The translations under genes and the position numbers were made by a program. Shown here in pieces: positions 25,444 to 32,662 of a stretch of DNA of 64,000 nucleotides. Source of the DNA: Mycobacterium sp. ACS1612 (GTDB lineage: Bacteria; Actinomycetota; Actinomycetes; Mycobacteriales; Mycobacteriaceae); assembly GCF_001667505.1 (NCBI RefSeq), contig NZ_LZHZ01000063.1, positions 310,001-374,000 on the forward strand, given 5' to 3'. Below the pieces are notes generated by a model. It saw only the letters and a program-made list of their open reading frames with translations. It made no database searches and was not told the origin of the DNA. Position 1 is the stretch's first letter, and each line of letters opens with the position of its first letter.

Positions 25444-26430
25444 CTACTTGCTGACAAACACGTCGAGCGCGCCGACGACCTGTGGAGAAAGTGGGCCCTG
25501 TTTGGTCAGGTTGGCGACGCTGTCGCTGGGATCGTCGCGTAGCACGTGGTTGACGCCCTGCAGTCGCACCTCGGTGAGCGCGGTGTGCTTGAGCGCGTCG
25601 ACCAGTGATTGTTCGGCGTCGCACTTGGCTTGGCTGTCGGTGTCCGAACAGGTCAGCAGGACGGGCGTGCCCGCGGGGATTCTCGCGGCCAACGCCAGCG
25701 GATCGATCTTGTCGGTCTCGACGACGGCCTTCACGTTGCCCGCGTTGACAATGGCGCCCAGCCCCTCGGGCAGCTTGTCGGGCACGGTGCCTTTGGTCCG
25801 GATCTGGTCGACGGCGGCCAGCCACGCTGCGAGGGTCTGCGCGCTGGCGTCACCGCGTACCCGGCTGGTGATGATGTCGAGATAGCGGCCCGGCAGCGGT
25901 TGAAACAGGCCCAGCGAGTGGATCTTTGGCGCGCCCGGCGTGGTGTCGTCGGCCAGCGTCATCGCATGGATGGCGCCTTCGCCGACGCCGTAGACCGAGA
26001 GCTTGTCCTTGTCGATGCCGGGTTGGCCGGCCAGATAGCGGATCGCCGCCTCGGCGCCTCTGGTGTAGACGGCGCTGACGACGTCGTTGGGCCTGCCCTG
26101 GTAGGGACCCAACCCGGTCTTGCCGGTGCCGACCTTGTCATAACGCAGGCTGGCGACGCCGTGGTCGGAGAGCAGTTCGGCGAGTTGCCTCATGTTGCCG
26201 ATGGGCCCGACGACCGCGTTGTCGCCGTTGCGGTCCGTCGGCCCGCTCTCCGAGATCAGCAGCACCGCCGGTGCCGACCCAACGCCCTGCTGGTGGCGGT
26301 AGGTGCCGTGAATGGTCAGCCCGTCGGCCACCTCGAAGGTGACGTCGTCGTCGACCCAGGGATGCTCGTCCGACGAACAGCCGGCGAGCAACACGACCAG
26401 CGAAACAACAAGGAGTACAAAGCCTTTCAA
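25444..26430 (-). CDS. Alpha/beta-hydrolase-fold lipoprotein lacking the nucleophile Ser
   Basis: A 328-residue protein with a lipoprotein signal (LVVLLAGCSSDEH, Cys near residue 18) and an alpha/beta-hydrolase domain: FEVADGLTIHGTYRHQ, VLLISESGPTDRNGDN, VASLRYDKVGTGKT. Acid and base are recognisable (LLTCSDTDSQ, GVNHVLRDD). The nucleophile elbow reads YGVGEGAIHA, that is G-V-G-E-G instead of G-x-S-x-G, so the catalytic serine position is glycine. It may be a binding protein or use another mechanism. The start is TTG, overlapping the lipase stop (TTGA), so it is coupled to the monoglyceride lipase gene upstream. Confidence 0.8.
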   Translation of the reverse strand: MKGFVLLVVSLVVLLAGCSSDEHPWVDDDVTFEVADGLTIHGTYRHQQGVGSAPAVLLISESGPTDRNGDNAVVGPIGNMRQLAELLSDHGVASLRYDKVGTGKTGLGPYQGRPNDVVSAVYTRGAEAAIRYLAGQPGIDKDKLSVYGVGEGAIHAMTLADDTTPGAPKIHSLGLFQPLPGRYLDIITSRVRGDASAQTLAAWLAAVDQIRTKGTVPDKLPEGLGAIVNAGNVKAVVETDKIDPLALAARIPAGTPVLLTCSDTDSQAKCDAEQSLVDALKHTALTEVRLQGVNHVLRDDPSDSVANLTKQGPLSPQVVGALDVFVSK

Positions 26431-27266
26431 AGGCGGACCTCGATCCAGGACGTGACGTCGTCGAGTACCACGGCGCGTTCGGGCTCATTGAACACCTCGT
26501 GGTACAGCTGGGGGTAGATCTTCAGGTGCACGTCGGCCGAGCCGACGCATTCGACCAGACGCTTGCTGCCCGCTACGGGAATCAGCTTGTCCTGCTCGCC
26601 GTGCACGACCAGCAGCGGCGCGGTCAGCGCGCCCGCCCGCTGCGGCATGGTTTCCCCGACACCGATCAGCGCCCGTGCGATGCCTGCGGGCAGCTTGCCG
26701 TGATGGACCATCGGGTCGGCGTTGTAGGCAGCGACCACTTCGGGGTCGCGGGACACCGCGTCGGTGGGCAGTTGTTCAACGGGCAGTCCGGGCGCGACCT
26801 TGCCGAGCAGTTTGGCGGCGAACACCATCACCGGGGACACCGCGTCGCTGGCGTCGACGGCCGGACCGGACAACACCATCAGCGCGTAGTCGGTCGGGTG
26901 CTCGACGCCGTAGGCGAACACGATGCCGCCGCCCATGCTGTGGCCGAGCACGATGCGCTTGAGCCCAGGGTGATCGGCGGCGGCGATGCCGACGAGGGTG
27001 TGGAAGTCGTCGGTGTACTCGGACATGTCGCGCAGGTAGACGCGTTTGCCGCCGGACCGGCCGTGGCCGCGGTGGTCGAGCGCGTAAGTGATCAGACCGG
27101 ATTCGCCGAACCGCTGCGCGACGTGGTCGTAGCGGCGGGCGTGTTCGCCGTAGCCGTGGGCCAGCACGACGACTCCGGTCGGTTCGATGTCCGGCGTCCA
27201 TACGTCGTAGACGATGCGCACACCGCCGACGCCGTCGAAGCTGCGTTCTTTGCGGGTAGTGGCCAT
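26427..27266 (-). CDS. Monoacylglycerol lipase (Rv0183 homologue)
   Basis: This 279-residue alpha/beta hydrolase is very close to Rv0183, a cell-envelope-associated monoglyceride lipase. The triad falls at the same numbers as in Rv0183: S110 (LGHSMGGG), D226 (VHGEQDKLIP) and H256 (YPQLYHEVFNEPER). The oxyanion segment is LAHGYGEHARRYDHVA and the lid region follows residue ~140. ATG 27266 gives MATTRKERSF, as in the homologue; the upstream extension would overlap the sigG promoter. There is no signal peptide. It is coupled downstream to the hydrolase-fold lipoprotein gene. Confidence 0.93.
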   Translation of the reverse strand: MATTRKERSFDGVGGVRIVYDVWTPDIEPTGVVVLAHGYGEHARRYDHVAQRFGESGLITYALDHRGHGRSGGKRVYLRDMSEYTDDFHTLVGIAAADHPGLKRIVLGHSMGGGIVFAYGVEHPTDYALMVLSGPAVDASDAVSPVMVFAAKLLGKVAPGLPVEQLPTDAVSRDPEVVAAYNADPMVHHGKLPAGIARALIGVGETMPQRAGALTAPLLVVHGEQDKLIPVAGSKRLVECVGSADVHLKIYPQLYHEVFNEPERAVVLDDVTSWIEVRL

Positions 27267-27314
27267 CAGGGGAACATTAATGAGTGCGTGGCCCGCCTTG
27301 TCGGAGGGGCTGCG

Positions 27315-27320
27315 TAAGCT
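27315..27320 (+). promoter_or_regulatory. -10 element for sigG, leaderless geometry
   Basis: TAAGCT fits TANNNT and ends 7 nt before the GTG at 27328, which lacks a ribosome site. This favours a leaderless sigG transcript beginning at that GTG rather than translation from the far-upstream starts that run antisense into the lipase gene. Confidence 0.45.
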
Positions 27321-27327
27321 CGGCCAG

Positions 27328-28299
27328 GTGACCGTCCTCGCGCACGAAACCGATGACGAGTTCCTGCTCAAGGCTGAGCCGCACCGGCGTGAACTGCTCG
27401 CGCACTGCTACCGGATGACCGGCTCGTTGCATGATGCAGAGGACCTGGTCCAGGAGACATATCTGCGTGCCTGGAAGGCCTACGGCGGCTTCAAGGGCCA
27501 GTCGTCGCTGCGGACCTGGCTGTATCGGATCGCCACCAACACGTGTCTGACGGCACTGGATTCGCGACAGCGCCGCCCGTTGCCGACGGGGCTGGGCCTG
27601 CCCAGTTCGGATGCCAACGCAGAGCTGACCGAACGCGCCGAGGTGCCGTGGCTGGAGCCATTGCCGGACGACTCGGCTGACCCGTCGACAATCGTCGGTT
27701 CGCGGGAGTCGGTGCGGTTGGCGTTCGTGGCGGCGCTTCAGCATCTGTCGCCGCGGCAACGGGCGGTGCTGGTGTTGCGCGACGTGTTGCAGTGGCGGGC
27801 CGCGGAGGTTGCTGAGGCGATCGGCTCGTCGACGGCGGCGGTCAACAGCCTGCTGCAGCGGGCCAGGGCGCAACTCGACGAGGTCGGGCCGAGCGAGGAC
27901 GACCAGATCGCCGAGCCGGAGTCGCGGGAGAGCAAGGACTTGCTCGACCGCTACATCGCGGCGTTCGAGGCGTACGACATCGACGAGCTGGTGAAGATGT
28001 TCACCGACGACGCGATCTGGGAGATGCCCCCGTTCGACGGCTGGTATCAGGGGCCGGAGGCCATCGTCACGCTCACCCGGGTGCACTGCCCCGCGGAGGG
28101 GCCGGGCGATATGCGGTTTCTCCGCACGACGGCCAATGGTCAGCCGGCGGCGGCGCTGTACATGCGCAACAAGGAGACCGGCAAGCACGAGGCGTTCCAG
28201 TTGCATGTGCTCGACATCGAGCCGGGTGGGGTTTCGCATGTCGTGGCGTTCCTCGACACCGCGCTGTTCGAGAAGTTTGGCTTGCCCGCGTCGCTCTAG
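27328..28299 (+). CDS. sigG: SigG, ECF sigma factor with SnoaL-like C-terminal domain
   Basis: This ~323-residue ECF sigma factor is collinear with M. tuberculosis SigG (Rv0182c). Region 2 is at about residues 20-85 (LLAHCYRMTGSLHDAEDLVQETYLRAWKAY) and region 4 at ~135-190 (LQHLSPRQRAVLVLRDVLQWRAAEVAEAIGSSTAAVNSLLQRA). A ~110-residue SnoaL/NTF2-like domain follows (LLDRYIAAFEAYDIDELVKMFTDDAIWEMPPFDGWYQG), as in ECFs that lack a classical anti-sigma gene. In M. tuberculosis sigG is DNA-damage-inducible. I chose GTG 27328 from the leaderless -10; homologues are often annotated from starts about 38 codons upstream, inside the divergent lipase gene. The stop overlaps a decayed minus-strand gene. 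Confidence 0.9.
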   Translation: MTVLAHETDDEFLLKAEPHRRELLAHCYRMTGSLHDAEDLVQETYLRAWKAYGGFKGQSSLRTWLYRIATNTCLTALDSRQRRPLPTGLGLPSSDANAELTERAEVPWLEPLPDDSADPSTIVGSRESVRLAFVAALQHLSPRQRAVLVLRDVLQWRAAEVAEAIGSSTAAVNSLLQRARAQLDEVGPSEDDQIAEPESRESKDLLDRYIAAFEAYDIDELVKMFTDDAIWEMPPFDGWYQGPEAIVTLTRVHCPAEGPGDMRFLRTTANGQPAAALYMRNKETGKHEAFQLHVLDIEPGGVSHVVAFLDTALFEKFGLPASL

Positions 28300-28514
28300 G
28301 CGTCGAGTGCTCGCACACCCGGGCCACTATCACCTGCGGCCGGTATCGCAACATCTCCCCGCTGACACGGACGATCATCCACCCCCGCGCGAGCAACTCC
28401 GCGTGCCGTTCGATGTCGTACGCATATTGCGGGTGCTCGCCGTCGTGCTCGACACCGACCTTGAACTCCTCGCAGCCCATGTCGACCTTCGCGCACTGGG
28501 CGCATGACTCCGTC
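28296..28514 (-). pseudogene. Truncated, frameshifted DUF559 (restriction-endonuclease-like) gene fragment
   Basis: The minus strand reads CAKVDMGCEEFKVGVEHDGEHP...DIERHAELLARGWMIVRVSGEML..., the C-terminal half of DUF559/Vsr-like proteins (the D-x-G-W...V-x-V-E-x-D-G core). An in-frame TAG closes the frame just upstream of this. At the other end VIVARV runs into EHSTP, while the adjacent frame gives ALDA and a stop at 28296-28298, indicating a frameshift near 28315. The N-terminal half is missing, so this is a relic between sigG and the dehydrogenase gene. Confidence 0.65.
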
Positions 28515-28546
28515 TAGGCTGCCATCAGCACTGGCCAAGCGGTTAA

Positions 28547-28577
28547 TTGACAGCTGTTTTGGAACGTGTTCTATGAT
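28547..28577 (+). promoter_or_regulatory. Core promoter of the NDMA-type alcohol dehydrogenase gene
   Basis: TTGACA (28547-28552) matches the -35 consensus, and TATGAT (28572-28577) is one base from the -10 consensus; the spacer is 19 nt, slightly long. Only 8 nt separate the -10 from the ATG at 28586, so the transcript should be leaderless. The KstR-type box at 28560-28573 lies in the spacer and touches the -10. Confidence 0.65.
28560..28573. promoter_or_regulatory. KstR-type operator
   Basis: TGGAACGTGTTCTA fits the KstR consensus TNNAACNNGTTNNA at every fixed position. It sits between -35 and -10 of the dehydrogenase promoter, a position suited to repression. KstR is the TetR-family repressor of cholesterol catabolism in mycobacteria; no KstR gene is in this window. 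Confidence 0.65.
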
Positions 28578-28585
28578 CGCGACTC

Positions 28586-29710
28586 ATGAAGACCAAAGGG
28601 GCCCTGCTGTGGGAGCTCAACTCTCCGTTCCGCGTCGACGAGATCGAGCTCGGCGACCCGGTCGCCGATGAGGTGCAGATCCGGATGCATGCCGCGGGCA
28701 TGTGCCACTCGGACTACCACCTGACCACCGGCGCCACTCCCATCGGTCTGCCCGCGCTCGGCGGCCACGAGGGCGCAGGCGTCGTCGTCAAGGTCGGCAA
28801 GAACGTCACCGGCATCGAAGAAGGCGACCACGTCATCCTCGCGTTCATCCCGGCCTGCGGCGAATGCCCCCCATGCCTGAAGGGCTACCGCTCGCTATGC
28901 GACCGCGGTGCGGTGTTGCTCGGCGGCAAGGCCATCGCCGACGGCACCAGCCGCGTGCACGCGGGCGGCACCGAGGTATCGCCGATGAACCTGCTCGGCA
29001 CCTTCGCCCCGTACATGACCGTGCACAAGGACTCCGTCGTCAAGATCGACAAGGACATCCCGTTCGAGACCGCCGCGATCATGGGGTGCGCGGTGCCGAC
29101 AGGCTTCGGCTCGGCCACCAACGTCGCCCAAGTGCAGCCCGGTGAGACGGTCGCGATCGTCGGCGTCGGCGGCATCGGCATGAGCGCGCTGCAGGGCGCT
29201 GTCCTGTCCGGCGCCCGCAACGTCATCGCGATCGACCCCAACGAGTGGAAGCGCGACCAGGCCATCAAGTTCGGCGCCACCCACGTCTACCCGTCGATGG
29301 CCGAGGCCATCGCTCCGATGATCGACGTCACCCACGGCCTGATGGCCGACAAGACCATCATCGCCGTCGGCGAGATGCGCGGCGAGTACCTCGAAGAAGC
29401 GATGATCCTCACCGCCAAGACCGGTACCTGCGTGGTGACGGGCATGGGCGCGATGACCGACGTCGACGTCAAGCTCAACCTGTTCCTGTTCACGATGTTG
29501 CAGAAGACGTTGAAAGGCAACATCTTCGGCGGCGGCAGCTCGCACATCGAGACGCCGAAGCTGGTCGGCCTCTACAAGTCCGGCCAGCTGAAGATCGACG
29601 AGATGGTCACTCAGACGTACTCGCTGGAGAACATCAACGACGGCTATCAGGACATGCTGGACGGCAGAAACATCCGCGGCGTCATCAAATTCAGCGAATC
29701 CGACTGGTAA
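28586..29710 (+). CDS. NDMA-dependent (mycofactocin-type) zinc alcohol dehydrogenase
   Basis: A 374-residue medium-chain dehydrogenase. The catalytic zinc site is AGMCHSDYHLTTG and GHEGAGVVV, with the third Cys in MGCAVPTGFGSATN. The structural zinc cysteines are FIPACGECPPCLKGYRSLCDRG, and the NAD loop is VGVGGIGMSALQGAVLSGA. The N- and C-terminal stretches (MKTKGALLWELNSPF, YQDMLDGRNIRGVIKF) fit the Rxyl_3153-type NDMA-dependent family, whose members hold NAD tightly and are linked to mycofactocin as electron acceptor. The KstR-type box in its promoter suggests a role in sterol or alcohol catabolism. It overlaps the convergent MarR gene by 20 nt. Confidence 0.88.
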   Translation: MKTKGALLWELNSPFRVDEIELGDPVADEVQIRMHAAGMCHSDYHLTTGATPIGLPALGGHEGAGVVVKVGKNVTGIEEGDHVILAFIPACGECPPCLKGYRSLCDRGAVLLGGKAIADGTSRVHAGGTEVSPMNLLGTFAPYMTVHKDSVVKIDKDIPFETAAIMGCAVPTGFGSATNVAQVQPGETVAIVGVGGIGMSALQGAVLSGARNVIAIDPNEWKRDQAIKFGATHVYPSMAEAIAPMIDVTHGLMADKTIIAVGEMRGEYLEEAMILTAKTGTCVVTGMGAMTDVDVKLNLFLFTMLQKTLKGNIFGGGSSHIETPKLVGLYKSGQLKIDEMVTQTYSLENINDGYQDMLDGRNIRGVIKFSESDW

Positions 29711-30134
29711 CCGATTCGATCACCGCCCCGAACGCTCGCAGCTGCGCGGCGGTCAGCCCGTCGAACACCACCGACCGCACCAGTTCGGCGTGACCGGGTG
29801 CGGCGGCCTCCAACGCCGCGCGCCCGGCGACGGTGAGCGAGACCGTCGCGCCGCGACGATCCTCGCCGCTGCCGCGCCGGTCCACCAGGTCGCGTCCGCG
29901 CATCCGCCGCAACTGATGTGACAGTCTGCTCTGCTCCCAGCCCAGCACCTCGGCGAGTTCGTTGATCCGTTGCGGCCCGCGCTCCGACAACGCCACCAGC
30001 ACGTCGTAGTCCGCCAGCGACAGCTCGCAATCCTGCTGTAGTTGGCGGTGCATCGCGGTTTGCAGGCGACTGGTCATTTCCAGGTACCCTCGCCAGATCC
30101 GCTGTTGCTCGTCCGTCAGCCACACGGAATACAT
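29691..30134 (-). CDS. MarR-family transcriptional regulator
   Basis: A 147-residue winged-helix regulator. The DNA-binding core is LSLADYDVLVALSERGPQRINELAEVLGWEQSRLSHQLRRMRGRDLVDRRG, with the wing SGEDRRGATVSLTVAGRAALEAA, typical of MarR proteins. It is divergent from the pirin gene (68 nt between the starts), the common arrangement for a regulator and its target. Its 3' end runs 20 nt into the convergent dehydrogenase gene. The inducer is unknown. Confidence 0.88.
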   Translation of the reverse strand: MYSVWLTDEQQRIWRGYLEMTSRLQTAMHRQLQQDCELSLADYDVLVALSERGPQRINELAEVLGWEQSRLSHQLRRMRGRDLVDRRGSGEDRRGATVSLTVAGRAALEAAAPGHAELVRSVVFDGLTAAQLRAFGAVIESVTSRIR

Positions 30135-30202
30135 GACACATCATCTATGTTGTCGCAGTCAACGCCGCCCGCCTAGGCTGGCCGAGACAACAGGAGCAAG
30201 CC

Positions 30203-30955
30203 ATGACCATTGACATCCGGCGCGCCGACGATCGCGCGAAGACCAAGATCGCCTGGCTCGACTCCAAGCACTCGTTCTCGTTCGGCAGCCACTACGAGCC
30301 GGAGAATACCCATCACGGCCTGCTGCTGGTCAACAACGACGACATCGTCAAGCCCGGCACCGGGTTTGACACCCACCCCCACCGCGACATGGAGATCGTG
30401 ACGTGGGTGCTACGCGGATCACTGGTGCACCAGGACTCCACCGGCCACTCCGGAGTCATCTATCCCGGTCTGGCCCAGCGGATGTCGGCCGGGCGCGGCA
30501 TCCTGCATTCCGAGAAGAACGACTCGTGGACGCTGACCGGATCCGAAACCCACGACCAACCAGTGCATTTCGTGCAGATGTGGGTGGTGCCCGACGAATC
30601 CGGTATCACGCCCGGCTACCAACAGCTCGAGATCGGCGACGAACTGCTGCGCGGCGGCCTTGTCACCATCGCCTCGGGCATGCCGGAGCACAGCGACGAC
30701 ACCGCCATCACCATCCGCAACCGCTACGCCGCGCTGCACGGCGCGCGCCTGCAACCGGGGCAATCCGTCGAGCTGCCCGAGGCGCCGTATCTGCATCTGT
30801 TCGTGCCGCGCGGTGAGGTGACGATGGAGGGCGCGGGCGAGTTGCACGAGGGCGATGCGGTGCGGTTCACCGCGTCCGGCGGTCAACGCGTCACCGCCAC
30901 CGCTCCCGCCGAGATCCTCGTCTGGGAGATGCATGCGAGTTTGGCTGCGGCATAA
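30203..30955 (+). CDS. Pirin-family bicupin protein (Rv0181c homologue)
   Basis: A 250-residue pirin. The N-terminal cupin carries the metal-site motif GFDTHPHRDMEIVTWVLRGSLVHQD and later GRGILHSEKND, with the remaining ligands in QPVHFVQMWVVPDE. The C-terminal cupin (AALHGARLQPGQSVELPEAPYLHLFVPRGEVTMEG) lacks clear ligands, as usual. Bacterial pirins include quercetinases and redox-responsive regulators, and no activity is assigned here. The ribosome site is CAGGAG 8 nt before the ATG. MarR is divergent and may control it. Confidence 0.9.
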   Translation: MTIDIRRADDRAKTKIAWLDSKHSFSFGSHYEPENTHHGLLLVNNDDIVKPGTGFDTHPHRDMEIVTWVLRGSLVHQDSTGHSGVIYPGLAQRMSAGRGILHSEKNDSWTLTGSETHDQPVHFVQMWVVPDESGITPGYQQLEIGDELLRGGLVTIASGMPEHSDDTAITIRNRYAALHGARLQPGQSVELPEAPYLHLFVPRGEVTMEGAGELHEGDAVRFTASGGQRVTATAPAEILVWEMHASLAAA

Positions 30956-32204
30956 GCGAATTAGCGTCGCGCTGCTTGGCGTCGCGCTGATCGCGGGCTG
31001 CTCGTCGGAGCAGCAGGCACCCGACACCTCGACCGTGACCGCGACACCCACGGCGGTCCGTCTTGTGCCGGTCGCCGTGCAGGTCGATCCACGTCTGACG
31101 CAGGCCCCGTTCGACCAACCGCGCCAAGCGCTTGTGCCGCCGGGTTGGACGCTGTCGGTGTTCGCCCGCATCCCCAAGGCCCGCCTGGCCGCGTGGACTC
31201 CCGACGGCAAACTGCTGATCTCGGTGCCGAGTCGCGGGCAGATCGTCAAGCTGGACGCCGGCCGCGACACAGTGCTACTCGACGGGCTCGACCAACCGCA
31301 CGGAATGGCCTTCGCGGGCAGGGCGCTCTACGTCGCGGAAAGCGATCAGGTCGACGCCTACGACTACACCAACGGCGCCGCCGTCAACCCCCGCACTGTC
31401 GCAGGGGGACTACCCGACGCCAAGAGTCCCGACCTGGGCGGCGCATACGCCCATGCCCTGAAGAGCGTCGCCGTTGGGCGCGACGGCGCGGTGTACTTCT
31501 CCATCGGGTCGACGGGCAACATCACCGCCGACGACCGCACCGCCACGCCGCCGCGTGCCACCATCATGCGGATCCCGCCCGGTGGCGGACCCGCCGCACC
31601 GTTCGCGACGGGCGTGCGCAATGGCACCGGCCTGGCGATCGCTCCCGACGGTTCGGTGTGGACGGCGGTGAACAACCGCGACAATGTGGCAGACCCCGCG
31701 ACCGGACAGGTCGACGCCGGCTACGTCGGCGAGCACCCGCCCGAATCTGTCGCCCGGCTGACGCCCGGACGCGAATTGGGTTGGCCCTATTGCAATCCCG
31801 ATGGCGGCCCAGCCAACTTGCCCCTGATCCGCGACGTTCAGACCAACGCCGGCGGCGCCAAATTGGACTGCGCATCGCTGCCGCCGATCGAGCAGAGCCT
31901 CGGCGCGCACGCCGCTCCACTCGGCATGAGCTTCACCCAGAAGGCCCTGCCGGCCCCGTATTCCGTCGGCGCGCTGATGGGTGTGCACGGGTCATGGAAC
32001 CGGCAACCGCCGTATCCACCCGAGGTGGCGTTCTTCCCTTGGCGGGACGGCAGACTAGGCGACAAACAGACGTTGGTCGGCGGATTCCAATCCGATGACG
32101 GGACGCGCTGGGGCCGCCCGGTCGCCGCGGTGGCGGGACCGGACGGCGCCGTCTACATCACCGACGACTACGCGGACGCCGTCTACCGGCTAGCGCCGCG
32201 TTAG
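30933..32204 (+). CDS. PQQ-dependent sugar dehydrogenase-like (GDH/YliI) lipoprotein
   Basis: A 423-residue lipoprotein (signal ending VALIAGCSS) with a six-bladed beta-propeller of the soluble glucose/sorbosone dehydrogenase family. Motifs include GWTLSVFARIPKARLAAWTPDGKLLISVPSRG, DGLDQPHGMAF, YAHALKSVAVGRDGAVYFSIGSTGN and VRNGTGLAIAPDGSVWTAVNNRDN. ATG 30933 lies inside the pirin gene (23-nt overlap) with GGGAG upstream, so the genes are coupled. Mycobacteria generally lack PQQ synthesis, so the cofactor and true substrate are uncertain. Confidence 0.82.
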   Translation: MRVWLRHKRISVALLGVALIAGCSSEQQAPDTSTVTATPTAVRLVPVAVQVDPRLTQAPFDQPRQALVPPGWTLSVFARIPKARLAAWTPDGKLLISVPSRGQIVKLDAGRDTVLLDGLDQPHGMAFAGRALYVAESDQVDAYDYTNGAAVNPRTVAGGLPDAKSPDLGGAYAHALKSVAVGRDGAVYFSIGSTGNITADDRTATPPRATIMRIPPGGGPAAPFATGVRNGTGLAIAPDGSVWTAVNNRDNVADPATGQVDAGYVGEHPPESVARLTPGRELGWPYCNPDGGPANLPLIRDVQTNAGGAKLDCASLPPIEQSLGAHAAPLGMSFTQKALPAPYSVGALMGVHGSWNRQPPYPPEVAFFPWRDGRLGDKQTLVGGFQSDDGTRWGRPVAAVAGPDGAVYITDDYADAVYRLAPR

Positions 32205-32494
32205 TGCGCCGCCCCGGTGCGGGGACCCGCGCCGCGCTTGCCGGTGATCGCGAGGTACAGCGCGATCAACACGATGGCGACGACGATGCCGACCAGGAAC
32301 GGGATGATCGCGAACCCACCATTGGAATTCGAGTAGCCAATTTGATAGGTCACCCATGACCCGATCAGGGAGCCGAGCGCGCCCAACACGATCGTCATGA
32401 TCACGCCGATGTTCTGCTTGCCCGGCATGACGAGCCGAGCGAGCGCGCCGACGATCAATCCGACCACGAGTGCGCTGATTATTGTGCCGATCAT
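32201..32494 (-). CDS. GlsB/YeaQ/YmgE-family small membrane protein
   Basis: A 97-residue protein with three predicted helices and the family signature MIGTIISALVVGLIVGALARLVMPGKQNIGVIMTIVLGALGSLIG, where the GALARLVMPG turn is diagnostic. Members are stress-induced inner-membrane proteins; the old name transglycosylase-associated protein does not imply enzyme activity. The stop overlaps the convergent sugar-dehydrogenase stop by 4 nt (TTAG). Confidence 0.87.
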   Translation of the reverse strand: MIGTIISALVVGLIVGALARLVMPGKQNIGVIMTIVLGALGSLIGSWVTYQIGYSNSNGGFAIIPFLVGIVVAIVLIALYLAITGKRGAGPRTGAAH

Positions 32495-32598
32495 TTCTGC
32501 TCCTCACGTTGGAAGTCCGACCCAACGCGGATTACCCGCTCCGGCGAAAATGACTCAGCTAAACCTGCGATCCAACCGATGCTGAGCTGTTACCAAAG

Positions 32599-32626
32599 TT
32601 GACTGTGTGTTCGCTGTGACTAATGT
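32599..32626 (+). promoter_or_regulatory. Sigma-A-type promoter for the NAGPA-domain gene
   Basis: TTGACT (32599-32604) and TAATGT (32621-32626) are separated by 16 nt. The expected transcription start near 32633 leaves a ~30-nt leader containing the AAAGGGG ribosome site before the GTG at 32663. Confidence 0.55.
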
Positions 32627-32662
32627 TGTGTAGTTCCTAGCAGTTTCAGCAAAGGGGCGATC

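Noticed and set aside
27214..27327. N-terminal extension of SigG
   Set aside because: It lies antisense to the lipase start region and lacks a ribosome site; the GTG at 27328 has a leaderless -10.
30135..30154. GACA-N12-TGTC between marR and pirin genes as a MarR operator
   Set aside because: Only 4-bp arms with poor internal symmetry; too weak to call although the location would be right.
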